Of a DNA stretch of 64,000 nucleotides, positions 32,044 to 44,149 are shown one piece after another (position 1 is the first letter of the stretch; every line of letters starts with the position of its first letter). The stretch lies in NCBI GenBank assembly GCA_905221605.1, contig CAJNDS010001112.1, positions 2,785,812 to 2,849,811 on the forward strand, in the 5' to 3' direction. The translations under genes and the position numbers were made by a program. This DNA is from Symbiodinium natans. Its lineage: Eukaryota; Sar; Dinophyceae; Suessiales; Symbiodiniaceae. Under the pieces are notes generated by a model, which ran no database searches, was not told the DNA's origin, and worked only from the letters and a program-made list of their open reading frames with translations.

Positions 32044-32851
32044 AGCGATGTTAACCACTACACGAACCGTTTTCTTAGCTGCTGAGTTCATAGGCCCCCC
32101 AAAAAAGGTGCACACTTCCAGTTCTGAAGGGGATGATAGTACCCCAAAAAGTGTCAAGTGCACTTCATTCAGCTACTAAGTTTTTGCAACTGGGCTTGGG
32201 GGCGAGCGCTACACAGGGATCCTAAACCCCAAACTTGGCCCTCAACACTGAGCCGCGGCCGGCGCCACACCGCGCAGTGAGGAGACCGCGCTTCAAGGTG
32301 GGCCCCCGGCTCTCGCTTAAATCATTTCACTACGATGCGCTTCGCCAACAGTGGGTATTTGGCTGTAGCTCTAGTATTGCCTGATGTGTGGACTTGGCCG
32401 ATGGTCCAAGCCAGCCACAAGGCATGGCAAGGCTTGCGAGGCGCCGCTTGGACCTGGGGCAGGTCGTAGGACAACCTTAAGCCCTAAGCCCCAAGCCCTT
32501 ATAAGCCCTAAACTCCTTATAAGCCCTAAGCCTAAGCCAAAACCCCTGTTCTCTCTTGCAGGTTGTCTTTACTTCCTGCATGTCTCCAATGCACAATGCC
32601 TGCAAGCCCGATGGCCTCAGGGCCCAGTAGCCCTCGGACACACCTGGCAGCTGCCATGCTCTCGGAGGATGCGCAGGAACTTTCAGGCGAGTTTGAGAGT
32701 TCAAGGGCTCTGTTTTTTTGCCCGCCTTCAAGCAGCCAAGGCATACTAGTGCAGGGTAACATTGCGGGATGATTGACCGTTATTCTTGACAATGGCCACG
32801 AGTTGAAGCAGGATGGGGAGTGGAAGCACAGGGCTTCGGGTTAGGGTTAGG

Positions 32852-32972
32852 GGCCCAGCCAGGTCCAGTTCGCCCTTTACACCCCTTGATTAAGGAATAC
32901 TCAATCATTTAGGGATCCTTAATGTGATTTAAGGCCCATTCCTTCATTATGGGCATACTGGGCTCTTTGGGC
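32852..32972. mobile_element. MITE-like palindrome, CCCAAAGAGCCC family, copy 2
   Basis: Ends with CATACTGGGCTCTTTGGGC, as does the copy at 19285-19391 (TATTGGGCTCTTTGGG). It contains CCCCTTGATTAAGGAATAC and GGGATCCTTAAT. Confidence 0.65.
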
Positions 32973-32974
32973 AG

Positions 32975-34655
32975 GTGAACTTCAGTATCGGCTCCAAGGC
33001 TTGAGGTGGTCTCCCTGCCTTCGAGTGCTCCTTGATCCAGCGCCAGGTGAGGTTTATTCGGGGTCCTGGAGGGCAGAAGTGCAGGTGAAGTGCCACACGG
33101 GGAGTGGTTTCGCTAAACTCTGCGCTAAATCTTGCGAAGCACGGAGGCCAGAAGGCCCATTGTTGGTCATCTTTGCGTCACTTGTAGCAAGGGGTCTGAA
33201 ACCACTGACATAGGCCCCGGGCCAAGATCGTCCGCTTCCCGAGGTACTCGGTGCATGTAGTGCTTTTGCAGCATGCCCTGCATCCAAGCAGCCCGGAGAC
33301 TAAAAACCCACAGCAGAGCCCGCGAAGTCGACTCGAGGTCGGAGCTTAGGGGGTTTAGAGGGGTTCAGGGCTATGGGATGTTCATGGTAAACCTTTGCAA
33401 ATCCCTCGGCGTGGAAACGGCATTCCGTACTTTCTGGCTTACCTTCTGTCCGATTTGGGATAAGATGTATGGGGACAAGTAACCAGCAGAGCTCTTCTTG
33501 CATGTCAGGATATGTTTCTTTGCGCTTTGATTTGCTCTTTCGGGCGTTTTCCACACATCATACCCGAAACACTAAACCTTAAACCCTATAAACCCTACAA
33601 ACCCTAAACCCCATAAACCCTATAAACCCGACACCCTAAACCCTAAAGCCTAAACCCTGTAAACCCTGTGAATCTATGGTCTGCCACTTGTGAAGCGGGT
33701 GCCTCCATGGTGGCCAGAGCACCTTGGCAGAGATCCAAACCGAACCCCAACCAAAGCCAAGATACCTACAATCGAGGGGCCTTAATAAATAGAATCTAGG
33801 GGCCTTACTGATTAGAGTCTAGGGGCCTTAATAATTTGAGTAGGCACCCCTGTTTTTTTGGGGGAGGGGGGGGGGTTGTTGTAGTCTAATTTTCTCGGGA
33901 TCAGAAGGGAATACTTTTCGTGATCGCAACACGGACAAACACCTCACAAAGCACAAAGCCCGTCGCACCAAGCAACGGCATGACAAACAAAGCCACAGAT
34001 GGTCCTTGAAAGACTACCTTCAAGCAAGGACACAACTGGGAAATCGAGCAGAACAGCCATCAGGAGCATGCGTGCCGTTGCTCGTAGTACCACCATGCCC
34101 ATGCATGGTTGCCTGGCTATTGCTACGTACAACTGCGACTTCTGAACCAAGTTATGGGCTTGTGCCCAGGTATGTGGCCTTCATCATGCATCAAAGCCCA
34201 CGCAGCCTGCTTTTGAGAACCAGCCAACCGCGCTCAATCTGTCTTGGCCCTGGAGCCTCAACCCAATTCTGCACATTGGACCATGAAACTCTCAACTTAA
34301 GCTCCCATGTCGCCGAGCCGCCATTTCCGAGATGGAGACGCTCCTGGACCTTCTCACCTGCCTGGCTCACTTGGGCAGCGCAGCAGGAACGATGCTGTTT
34401 ATCTTAGGCGTGCTGGGCCTTAGCAGCACTCCTCGGGTCTGTTAAAGCACTGTTGGGGGCGTCCGCCAGTCAGGCTGTCCCTCAAAAACACACACTCTCC
34501 ATATATATAAATATACACAAACACATATGTATGTATGTATATATATATATATACACTTTTGGTATGTGCATTGAGCGCCTCAGTTTTTGCATACACGGCA
34601 TACTCAGCTTGGGCACAGAACTCACAGAAAGTTGGAAGTGAAGAAGAACGATAAT
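32975..34655. other. Unassigned stretch with telomere-type tract and small repeats
   Basis: Contains a degenerate CCCTAAA/CCCTATA tract (33568-33662), a 23-bp tandem repeat, a G run near 33867 and a TA microsatellite (34499-34555). No exon can be supported. Confidence 0.45.
33776..33845. repeat. 23-bp tandem repeat, three copies
   Basis: GGGGCCTTA begins at 33776, 33799 and 33822, an exact 23-bp period. The copies diverge slightly and are followed by a T run and a long G run. Confidence 0.8.
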
Positions 34656-34660
34656 GCTTT

Positions 34661-34767
34661 TGGATGTTCCCCCTTACACTAACAGTCCTTAATAGTATTA
34701 TAGGACCCCCCCCCCCCCCCCCATGAAAATCCCTATTAAGGACTGTTGGTTTCAGGGGGAACATCCC
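34661..34767. mobile_element. MITE-like palindrome, GGATGTTCCCCCTT family, copy 1
   Basis: Inverted ends: GGATGTTCCCCCTTACACTA and, on the right, the complement of GGGATGTTCCCCCTGAAACC. Inside, AACAGTCCTTAATAG pairs with CTATTAAGGACTGTT. The centre is a C run. A second copy sits in a DDX18 intron (58984-59074). Confidence 0.82.
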
Positions 34768-34769
34768 AA

Positions 34770-36880
34770 ACAATGACACCTGTCCTCGGGCCAATTCTTC
34801 TTGAGATCGAACTTCCGCTGCTGTCCAAGCGACCTCGAATCGGAAGAAATCTGAATTCAACTAAAAGCATCAGGCACCTTCATGCACCTCTCTTGCGCCA
34901 GCCTGGCCCCTTCAAGTTCTGTTTTAGGTGCCTTGGTGCATCCTGGTGTGTGCCGCGCTTGGGGCTCTCAGCCGCCAGCAGCGAGACGATTCGCGCATCT
35001 TGACTCAAGCCTTGGAACAAGGCCTCGCACACGAACTGTGTGGTATTACACAGCTACCACTAGTCGCCTTGCAACACGGCTCGGCAAGGAATACCATGAT
35101 CCGAACCAGAAGCTGTAAGAGTAAAACCATCATCCCGCCTCGTCATCAGAGTGCCAGCCGACAGAGTTGGAGCCGTCCTCGTAGAGGTTGACATTGCAGC
35201 TGTCGGGCCTCAGCTCGGCAAGCCGTGATCGCGACGCAAGCATCCTACCAGTCCCAGTTTCAGGTCGACCTGCCGATGAGAACTGCGGAGATTTAGCCTC
35301 TCCGTTCGATATGAAGGCTCAAGCGTTCGAGGGGACACACGAAGTTTTTTGCAAACAACTCGTAATTCTACTGATTTTTCCTGCCAGGGAGACCCCACAT
35401 CTGAGGATTTGGCCAGTCCTCTTCTCGCAGTCCGCAGTATGGCATGTACGTTCCTGGAGCATGGGCTTTTGGAAGCCATTCTCATGGAAACTCGCTCTGC
35501 AACTTGCGACTTCTCTCATAATACTTCTGTGACGGACAAATGCCAACAAGCGTCTCAGAACGTCGTGCATCCAAGGAGGAAAGACCTGCGCTTTGGCAAA
35601 GGGCAGCCTTTGTCCAACATGCGCACGCATCCAAGGTAATGTTGCGCTGCAAACGATGAGAGCGGAGCCCTGACCCCGTAATGCCCCTAAACCCTAAACT
35701 AAACCCCCCTTTTTTTAAACCTGGAACCCTAAACCCCCATCCCCTGAGCCCTAAACTTAAAACCCTTGAAGGCTTTGGGTCAGCGAGCACGCAGCGCGGC
35801 CTGAGGCTCCACGAGCACGCCTCACACGGGACAAAGAAATAGACACGCCCATGAGCCGAGCCTCTGCTTCAATATACAGCCATGCTCGGAAACAGCTCCG
35901 CAATCTGGACGGCTCTGCCACCCTCCCCATGCTCTCAAACAAGAAATCCAGCCCTCACTTTCTTAATTAGAATTAAGACATTGCGGATTTCTTATTTGAA
36001 GGCGGGGTGGACCCGCTCAAATTAAGAGATGTAGGATCGGCGCCAAAATTCAGAAACTGGGAAAGGCTTGATTTCACTACTGTGTGCCTGTGCTTTTGGG
36101 TTTGCAGTTCTGGTATTCTTCGAGGCTTGCTCTCACGAAACTGAGATACGCTGAATTTTCTTGTTTGCAGGGGTAGTTGATTTTCCCACAAGAAGAGCGC
36201 CGCGTCATAAATTAATAAGCAATCGAAGGTGCTCTCATCAAAAAAAGACGTTTCTTAGAACGGGGGACATTGCTTGACGGGTCATCTGTAACAACGAGGC
36301 TCGCAGCCTCCGTACCGATATCCGCACTTGCAGCCAGGGCGGACCTGGCAAGAAGAGCCAGTTTCGCTGCCAGTGTGGTGTGATGTTTTGATGGATCACA
36401 TCGGCGGGGAGGGCACCATCCAAGCCGTTTTCCTTGGCATCGGCCCCTGCGGCCCTTCTGGCTGCAGCCACTTCGTGCCGTCCTGCAAGGCGCGGAGTGA
36501 AGTGACGGGGGGGCTCTGCTTATCGAGCCCCGGGGGGGGGAAGGGGTCGAGCAAAAGCGGCTTAAGCACAAGGAATCGACAGCGGCAGTCCCGGATCGTT
36601 TTGAAGAAGGACTGCAGGCGTTGCTGGGGAACCTAGGTAAACGAAGAGCCGCCCTGCCTGTCCACACAGTGATACCATGACTCAACGCGCAACTGCCTCC
36701 AAAATCACTGAGATCTGCACTGGCGAGGGCATAAAAGCCGCAAAGCATCGCCGAGACTCGTCGTTGAGGATCAGCCGCCATGGAAGAGACTGACAAATAA
36801 CCGAATGAAAACGTGAACGCTCCCCACGGCAGCTGATGAATTGTGAAGCCACACTATAGTGCGTTCTGCTGCCTTGGGCG
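34770..36880. other. Unassigned stretch
   Basis: The minus strand at about 35630-35350 reads like protein (FPPWMHDVLRRLLAFVRH), but the plus strand is also open there, so I do not call it. Degenerate CCCTAAA sequence lies at 35683-35760. Nothing else is recognised. Confidence 0.4.
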
Positions 36881-37002
36881 CAATCTCCGGTATCAGCTTC
36901 AATCCGTTGCTAGACCGGGGCTCCTCCCATCAGCTTGCAAAAAGGTGGGACTTTAAGTAAATCCCTATACTCCTAAACCCTAAACCCTAAACACTGTTGC
37001 AA

Positions 37003-37310
37003 CAGGCTTCCCACCCCCCAAGAAGTCTCCTCCCAAGTCTCGCCCCACTTCGGTGGAGGCTCTCCTGGACCTCTATCACTGTGCGTTGCTGCGCAATGAA
37101 GAATTGCGGGCTATTGGAGTGAAGCACGACAAAACCCTAAACCCTAAACCCTAAACCCTAAACTGCGTGCGGCCGTCTCCGTGCCCAGTAGTGCTGAGTC
37201 GTGGGCTCTTCCTGGCATGCCACATGTGAGGGTGCAGAGATATTTCCGGTCCCTCTACAGCACTAGTACAGAGGCGGAGTGGATGACGGAAGATTCCCGT
37301 ACACTTTTAA
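37003..37310 (+). CDS. Two plus-strand exons joined across a telomere-repeat intron
   Basis: After an acceptor-like TTGCAACAG at 37002, exon 1 reads KKSPPKSRPTSVEALLDL and YHCALLRNEELRAIGV, ending at 37123. Exon 2 starts at 37189 and reads SAESWALPGMPHVRVQRY, FRSLYSTSTEAEWMTEDS. The intron 37124-37188 is 65 bases, begins GC, ends CAG, and is mostly CCCTAAA units. Codon phase is kept across it. The intron before exon 1 also contains CCCTAAA units (36970-36990). An upstream open stretch at 36885-36945 (ISGISFNPLLDRGSSHQ) may be an earlier exon. No protein family is recognised. Confidence 0.6.
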
Positions 37311-37470
37311 TATACTCCTACCGTATTATATGAGTATGTGCTTATTATGCTATTAAGTTATTATGTTATATATTTCTGTTATATTACTATACTATTATAT
37401 TTTTACATTGCTATATTCCCTCCACTACTGTAGTCTTATACTATTCTATTATTATAGTACTCTGTTGCCC
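37300..37470. other. AT-rich stretch
   Basis: About 160 bases of TATTATATTAC-like sequence, which closes the reading frame after the 37-kb exons. Confidence 0.6.
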
Positions 37471-38106
37471 ATTCTGTCATTCCCGACCCACGTGGGAACG
37501 ACTGGCGCTCCGAACTGGCCAGCGGTGCGGCTTCCTGTTCCGCCTCCTCCTCAGCGCGCACGTGATGATAATATAGGAAGTGGATGGCTTACTAATATTT
37601 TTGAATATAGTCAACGAACTGTGTAAGTATGTAATACAAAAACAATGCAATACAGGCGTGTGGACAAAATCAACCTCCCTGAGGCCCTTGTGTGCTGAAC
37701 CCGTTCTGTCCCAGGCTCTTCTTTTTGGTTCGCCCACGGCCAGGAGATCCACTGCGGCCCCTGCACTCAACGCGTGTGGGCGAAAGCAATTCAGTCCCAC
37801 TGCTTCTGGGCAGGCCCAGCCTGTGACTGTCTGGTCCTGCAGCAACACAGCGGCACAGCACACGAAATGGCTTCACGCGCCTAGATTAAGTAAGATTGAT
37901 TAACGTTCTGGGTTCTCAAAGGGTTTATAGGGGTCCCAGGCATGAAGATGCATTTAGGGTTTTTGACGTTAAAAAACCCTGAAAGCGTTCTCAAAGGGTT
38001 TAGGGGTCCCAGGCATGAAGGGTACTGAAGGGTCCTCTTCTTCTGCCTCTTTGCCGATCTCTTCGGGCTGAGCGTGGGCGGCCCTGGAGCAAGAGCGCGC
38101 CGATAA

Positions 38107-38290
38107 TTGCGCGTGATTATAAGGGACCTTAGGGGTTATTTAGGGGTGATTTGGGGGCTACTTAGGAAAATAGGGACTATACACTGGACCATATATGGTC
38201 CCGGGCTGCCATTCCCCCCGCCCCACCCCCCCACCCCCATGGTATCCCCCCCCCATCCTCCCTTGGATCCCGACCCCCACCTCCCCACCC
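38107..38290. repeat. Palindromic G/C-run element, left partner
   Basis: Starts TTATAAGGGACCTTAGGGG, holds TGGACCATATATGGTCCCGG, and ends in C runs with CCCATGGTATCCCCC. The reverse strand of 39505-39640 shows related landmarks. Confidence 0.55.
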
Positions 38291-38309
38291 CCTTGGTGTG
38301 GGTGTGGTT

Positions 38310-38720
38310 GGGGGGGTTAGGGTTTAAGGGTTTAGGCCTACCCCCGGGCCCTGCCCTGTGGTGTGTGGTTTGGGGGTCAGGGTTTAGTGTTTTAAGGTTT
38401 AGGGTTTAGGGTTCGGGGTTTAGGTGAGGTTTAGGCCCGTGGTGTGATTGGGGGTTGGGGTTAGAATTTGGGGTTGAAGGTTTAAGAGACCGGCCACCCG
38501 TGCTACCCCTGCGCTGTGGTGTGGGTGTGCTTGGGGGGTTAGGGTTTTCGGGTTTAGGGTTTAAGGTTTAAGGTTTACTGTTTAAGGTTTAGGGTTTACA
38601 TAAGTTTAGGGTTTAAGGTTTAGCCCCCCCTGTGCTGTGAACGGTTGGCGTTTGGGGTTGAAGGTTTGCGGTTTGGGAGGTTTAAGTTTGTTAAAGGTTT
38701 AGGGAGAGGCTTGGGGTTTG
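38310..38720 (+). repeat. Degenerate TTTAGGG/TTTAAGG tract
   Basis: Repeated GGTTTAGGGTTTAAGG variants mixed with GGTGTGGTTGGGGG spacers. No coding content. Confidence 0.75.
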
Positions 38721-39057
38721 GGGGGGGGGGGGCCGGGGGGCCGCAGATACCAGGGGCGGGTTCCATTGCGGGGGATTGCATTGGGGGGGAGGGGGAGGGG
38801 GGGGGTGCCTTGGACGCTTAACGTCTATTCTGCGCGTGCTCTTTGTTTTCTTGGATTCTTCCCGAAACCAAATTCTGAAATTGGGTTCTCGTTTCCCGCT
38901 TCAATGCGGAAGGCGTTCTATCGGATCGCTTCTTGGAGGAGTCTTGACGGGAGGCCGCGGGGACGACACGGTCAAAGGGAGGGGGTTCGTGACATTCGGT
39001 TGATGGGCAGGGGAGTGGGGACACGTGGATGCCCCTCTGTGCCCTCCGCAATTGCAA

Positions 39058-39405
39058 GCCCTCCGCACCCTCCGCCCCTCCGCGACCTCCGCGCCCTCCG
39101 CGCCCTCCGCGCCCTCCGCGCCCTCCGCACCCTCCGCGCCCTCCGCGCCCTCCGCGCCCTCCGCGCCCTCCGCGCCCCCGCGCGCTCCGCGCCTTCCGCG
39201 CGCTCTGCGCGCTCCGCGCGCTCCGCCCTCCGCGCCCTCCCCCGCCCTCCGCGCCCTCCGCGCGCCCTCCTCCGCGCGCTCCGCGCCCTCCGCACCCTCC
39301 GCGCCCTCCGCGCCCTCCGCGCCCTCCGCGCCCTCCGCGCCCTCCGCGCCCTCCGCGCCCTCCGCGCCCTCCGCGCCCTCCCCGCCCTCCCCGCCCTCCG
39401 CGCCC
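39058..39405. repeat. 9-bp GC-rich minisatellite CCTCCGCGC
   Basis: About 35 copies of a 9-bp unit with some indels in the middle part. All frames remain open and give Ala-Pro-Ser, Arg-Pro-Pro or Leu-Arg-Ala repeats. I regard these as artefacts. A direct repeat flanks it: GTCTATTCTGCG with similar following bases occurs at 38822 and 39430. Confidence 0.92.
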
Positions 39406-39504
39406 GTGTGCTGATGCTAAGGGTGCATTGCGTCTATTCTGCGGGTGTTTCCTTTGTAAAGTATTTGTTTACAAGGCACGCACGTGCAGCATAGCCTTTA
39501 AGTG

Positions 39505-39640
39505 TCCATCTTATGGAGGGGGGGGGGGTGGGGGCGGGGGGGGTGGGGGGGCTGGATACCATGGGGGGGGGGGGGGGGTTGTCGGGCCCGAGACCAAAAA
39601 TAGGGGTTATATAGGGGAATAAGACTAAGGGAAGTGCCGT
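39505..39640. repeat. Palindromic G/C-run element, right partner
   Basis: Long G runs with GGATACCATGGGGG, then TCGGGCCCGAGACC and ATAGGGGTTATATAGGGG. It is inverted relative to 38107-38290. Confidence 0.55.
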
Positions 39641-40451
39641 GAGACAAAGATGACACACGCCCTTTGCACACATTCGCACACAGCCTCCATTTTGCCGTAT
39701 CCTATGTCACGTCCGTAGCTCGGGGGCGGCCCGTACCTCCAAGCAGCACAGATCATGAAGGCCAACACTTTTGTAAACTGCGGGCTGGGCACCTCAGCAT
39801 GAATCACATCCAGTGCCCTCAGCCTTGCTTTTCGCGTCCGCGACGTGGAAGTATCATTTGCAGGTAGTTGCGGCGTAGATTGTGCTGGTGTCGAATGAAT
39901 TTCGAATTTGGTGCAACGCCTTCTCCTGCCCGAATCTTTCGACGAGCTGGGAGCCATAATATCAATATGTTTGTAAATGATACGGATACAGTGCACCCAT
40001 CGCCGTGCGGCGAAGTCGCAGAGGAATCTACATGCAACGCCAGACCGCATGGTGGGGTGGCTCTGTTGCTCCGGCTGGTAGATGTTCTTCGGGTGCGATG
40101 CGTGGGAATTCTTGCGGGGATGATGTGGCTCTGAGAATGGCATATCAACAGCCGACTCAGCCAAAGCAGCACACACACCTATGGGCCACCGCAGCAAAGT
40201 TGGCCTTGGGATACCTCCCCACTGTTGCAAGCCTTGGGAATTGCTGGCATGCACATAAATGATATGCCGGTCTCTCGACCGGTCTCTCTATGAGGATGCT
40301 AGGTGCCGAGCCGAGATCGTCGATGCAGGCGTTGTTAGCGCCAATCGTGCAGTAGGTCTGGTAAGGGGCTCTGTCGCAGGCGAGCCGGCCAGGGCGGACT
40401 GAGTGGGCTGGTAGATCCTCAGCAAAGCTTGTGACAGAAATTGTTTCGAGA

Positions 40452-40525
40452 CATGGGTATTTCCCAAAGTAGGGATACCCTTAAGAGACACCCCAAAAAG
40501 GGTACCGGAAACCCCCGTATGCATG
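40452..40525. mobile_element. Introner-like palindromic element
   Basis: Starts CATGGGTATTTCCCAAAGTA and ends GGTACCGGAAACCCCCGTAT, the inverted counterpart. It is short (about 75 bases). Confidence 0.65.
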
Positions 40526-43373
40526 TGGGTGAACTGCAAGGCTGTGCGCTGTGCAGCCAAGTGCCGTGGGGAAACGCGTGTTGGCGGAGGTGTCTGCGCC
40601 CTCACAACTGGGTTGGGCGTGGCAGCGGATGGACTTGAAGGAGCCCTTGGCTGCACGTCGAGCTTGGGTTTCGCAACTGACCGGGCCCACGCATCTCAAT
40701 GCATCTCATTTTTTTTTAATGCCAGCCGTAGCTGACTGGTACCTTTCCCTTCCTGTTTCCTGCTGAACCTCCTCCTACTGCCTGTGCTGCTGGAGACCTT
40801 CACCTCACACGGAGCCTCATACAGAATCCCATTTATCCCTTCTGACTGTCATGGGCCCAGTGGCCTGCCCATAATTCTTTGCTGAAGCATCGGCTCAAAC
40901 ACCGTGGAATTCGCACATCACATGGTGAATCTGCTGTGCATGTACCATGCCACGGTGCAACGCGGAAGCTGCAGACACATACCTGATGACCGATGGGACC
41001 TGAGTTTGACTTCTTTGGACTCCAAACGGCCATTTCGAGTTACCCCAAAGCCCGGACTGCTAAACCCGCATGTGCACTGTTAAGAGATGTTAAGAGAGGC
41101 GCCATGCCCAACGCTCTCCGTTGACGCCGGCAATTGGCTCCCCAAGCTCTGGTATAGACATGTTTGGACATCATGGCAGGCACAAAGTGCAACGAAACCC
41201 TCAAAGCCACACCTCTTTCGAAACCAGGGAAATTCAGAAGTTCCATCTCCCGGCCAAGGAGCAGCGGCTGGATTCCCTACTGGCAGTCCTTGTCAAGATT
41301 CCGCAAGTCGGCAAACCCCGACACCGACTTGTGGCGCAACATCAGCGCAACCCAGGCCTTCTTGGAGGTTTGGGGGAGAGATGGCCACCATCGGATAGGA
41401 TGGGGAGCGCTTGGCCGGCGGCGGAGACATGTAAGGAAGCCTTGAAAGCGCAACACGTTCCTTTTGCAAAGCGGATCCGGGGTTCTTGCGTCCTCTCTCA
41501 GCACACCGGTATTCCAGCACACCGGTATTCTAAACAGTCTTCTGATGCTTCTATTCAAACTCGTAGGCGTGCGGCGGCTGGCCATACGCTGGCGGCATGG
41601 AAACCAACCTCCGATGTCGCAAATCAACGTTCTTCATCTTGCTGCATGGGGTTCCGGGGGTCTTTAATGAATTGCGGGTGTCTGTTAACAAATGGTGCAT
41701 GCCTCGGCGGTGATGCGTATCGCATCGGCGATGCCGGGCGCGATTGCACCTGGCCGCCAGCTCATTCACATTGCGTGCAGACATCAAGCACTCAGAGACA
41801 CCGAGCTGTTCGCCATCTCCGGCCTGCCAAGCACCTGAAGTTGCAGAAGCGCAGCACTCTCAAGCTCGTTTTGCGGCAATCTTGCAACTCTTCACTGGCT
41901 CTTGGTGCAGGATGGCGGCCGTACGGCTCATGGTTGATTGCAATGAATCGGCCGGGAGCGTAGTTGACAGGAGGTGCAAAGGTCACCTTATGGCAGGCTT
42001 GGCAGTTTGGGAGGCTCCCACATGCTGTGCATGTGTGTCATGCTACAAACGGTCATGAGCCATCCTCTAAAAATCTGCCCAAACCCGGCCTATTGCCTGG
42101 ATCTAGCCCGAAACGAAATGGACTTCCCGCTTGCCAGGCAGCAATGTTCCTGGGAGCCGCCACATTCGGGGCGTCGGTTTGGACTGCAGCGTCCTTGAAA
42201 CGCTCTTCATCAGGTTGTGCATCTGGCTGGGCCTGAAATCGGAAAAAACTGCCATTCACCCCCCCCCCCCCCCCCCAAAAAAAAAACTCTGTGAAGTCCC
42301 TCTGCAGTTGCAATGCTTTTGCCTCATATACCATGTGCCCAAGCAGCTTTGAATGTGAACTGCTTCGGTTCAGCATTGCCAGCACCTTCAGCCAAGAACT
42401 CTAGCTAGCAGCTATTGGTAGCTACTGGTAGCAAGTGACCTTTGAAAGGCCTGGCCAAAGCCTGCAGAGTCATGCGATTTTGCCATGGTCTTTCAAGGTC
42501 TTTCAGCAGTTGCACAAACCGCGGAGAGCATGCCTTCGGCCGTTCTCAGGCATTAAGCGACACCAAACAATACCAAAATTGCAAATTGGAGTTTCAAGAC
42601 GCAAGAGAAATGGGGCGCAATGATGACACGATTCACTCGTGCGGTACCCTGCCTGTGCTGCCCCGCAACCTCGAGCTGGCGCGGCTTCGGCTGTTAGGCC
42701 GCGAAGAAGCCACACTCGTGATCGAGTCGTTCACACGCGGGCGATTTGCCCTGGTTGGGCTCGAACCTTTGCTGTTGCGAAGAATGACAGCAATGATGGC
42801 TCAGTCTGTGAAGCATTCCTTCAAAGATCGGAGGTGTTCACTATGTTGTACCTAACTACCATGGATTACACGAGGCAAGAAGTGTCCAACATCCCGGAGA
42901 AGCTTCGTTGGCTTACCGAAGTCGGTCGAGAAGGACGTGCCGCTTCCGTGCCTGCCAGAGCGGCATCGATCCAGAGGTTGGCAGCTTCGACTCATATAAG
43001 GCTATCAGTTCAGGACCCGGACCCGGAGCTTGTGACGTTTGATTTTCAAAGCTCTTTCTGGCCCCAGATCCTACTACACTGCACACTGCTTAAGCGACAC
43101 GTGCAACGTGAGGAAATCTCGGAATCTATTCTATGAGCATCAGAGGGCTCCCACAGACTTCCGACCATGTTCTGTGCACATCACTGGTGGCATCGGCTGC
43201 CTCCTGTTGAGGACGGCGACTTGCTTCGTGCCGTCGATGACTGAGATGTACCGGAGGCCTGACGTCGAAGCTGCTTTGCACCGCATGGATCAGGAATTTG
43301 GTTGAAGTCACAAGGTCCTTCTGACAGGCACCAGCTCGTGAGGAGACCAACAAAAATAGGATGCGGACATTCT

Positions 43374-43425
43374 GATGATGATGATGATGATGATGATGGT
43401 GATGATGATGGTGATTATGATGATG
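43374..43425. repeat. GAT trinucleotide repeat
   Basis: About 17 GAT/GGT/ATT-type triplets. It gives an Asp-rich frame on the plus strand, which I do not take as a gene. Confidence 0.8.
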
Positions 43426-44149
43426 GGGATACTTGTAACGAGGATGAGAAGGAAGATGAGGATGGCAGTAGCGGTGATGACATGTGACCCAGACCCCCCT
43501 GATCGCTCAACTGCATGCGTTCCAGGGTCGGTGGGCCGTCGACCAGCACCAGCACTCCTTGTGGAGCGCACCGATGCTGTTCCAACAGCTCCAGCTGTCC
43601 CAGTCTCTTTGTTCGTCTCCTGACAAGAGACAGGTGAGGCTCTGGCCTCACGATGCTTGACGCCATGAAATCACATCCATCTTTTCGAGTGTTTCTACGC
43701 CACTCTCCAGCAGTACCAATCGGCCGGGCCTCTGTTTTCGGCTGCACCGCTGCAACCTGGACAAACGATGCCAGATGGCAACTCCATTCGAAAGATGTAC
43801 AGTTGCCGCGGTTCTGCTCAGCCACATACATGCTTGCATCTGCTTCCGCATGTTCTTCACATGCACGGGGCCCGAGACTTTGAACTTGCCTATTTTCCAC
43901 ACAGTGCTTGCACTTTTGGGTTTGGTCTTTCCGCGTACGCCCTCGGTGTCACAAATATCGCAAGTGGGCCGTTGGCCTCGGCCGTCGCCGCGAGGGTCAA
44001 ATCGCAATTTCGCAACTTGTCCCATGCCTATCTTGAATTCGTGTTCCCCGCCGAGCGGGCTCTTGGCAGGAACGAACGGTCTTTTTGGCTGGGGTAGGGA
44101 AAGTCAGCTTTCAAGGGTTCGACTCTCACGTTCTTGGTTTTGATTTGCG

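Larger units (their letters stand above)
39640..44140. other. Unassigned region with scattered open stretches
   Basis: The minus strand at 39700-39960 reads RTRKARLRALDVIHAEVP and is coding-like. The minus strand at 42052-42385 has two coding-like pieces (KLLGHMVYEAKALQLQRD, and PDEERFKDAAVQTDAPNV) either side of a C run. The plus strand at 41210-41330 has LPAKEQRLDSLLAVLVKI. None is recognised, and exon limits cannot be set. A 16-bp duplication occurs at 41504-41533. Confidence 0.35.

Noticed and set aside
36212-36796. 194-codon minus-strand open frame
   Set aside because: Ser/Arg/Pro-rich translation without motifs; the plus strand is open over the same bases.
38972-39622. Open frames of up to about 250 codons rich in Ala/Pro/Arg
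   Set aside because: They are produced by the CCTCCGCGC minisatellite on both strands.
41121-41963. 280-codon open plus-strand frame
   Set aside because: No motif, other frames are also open over much of it, and composition varies along its length. Only a short part (near 41210-41330) looks protein-like, so it is mentioned as unassigned.
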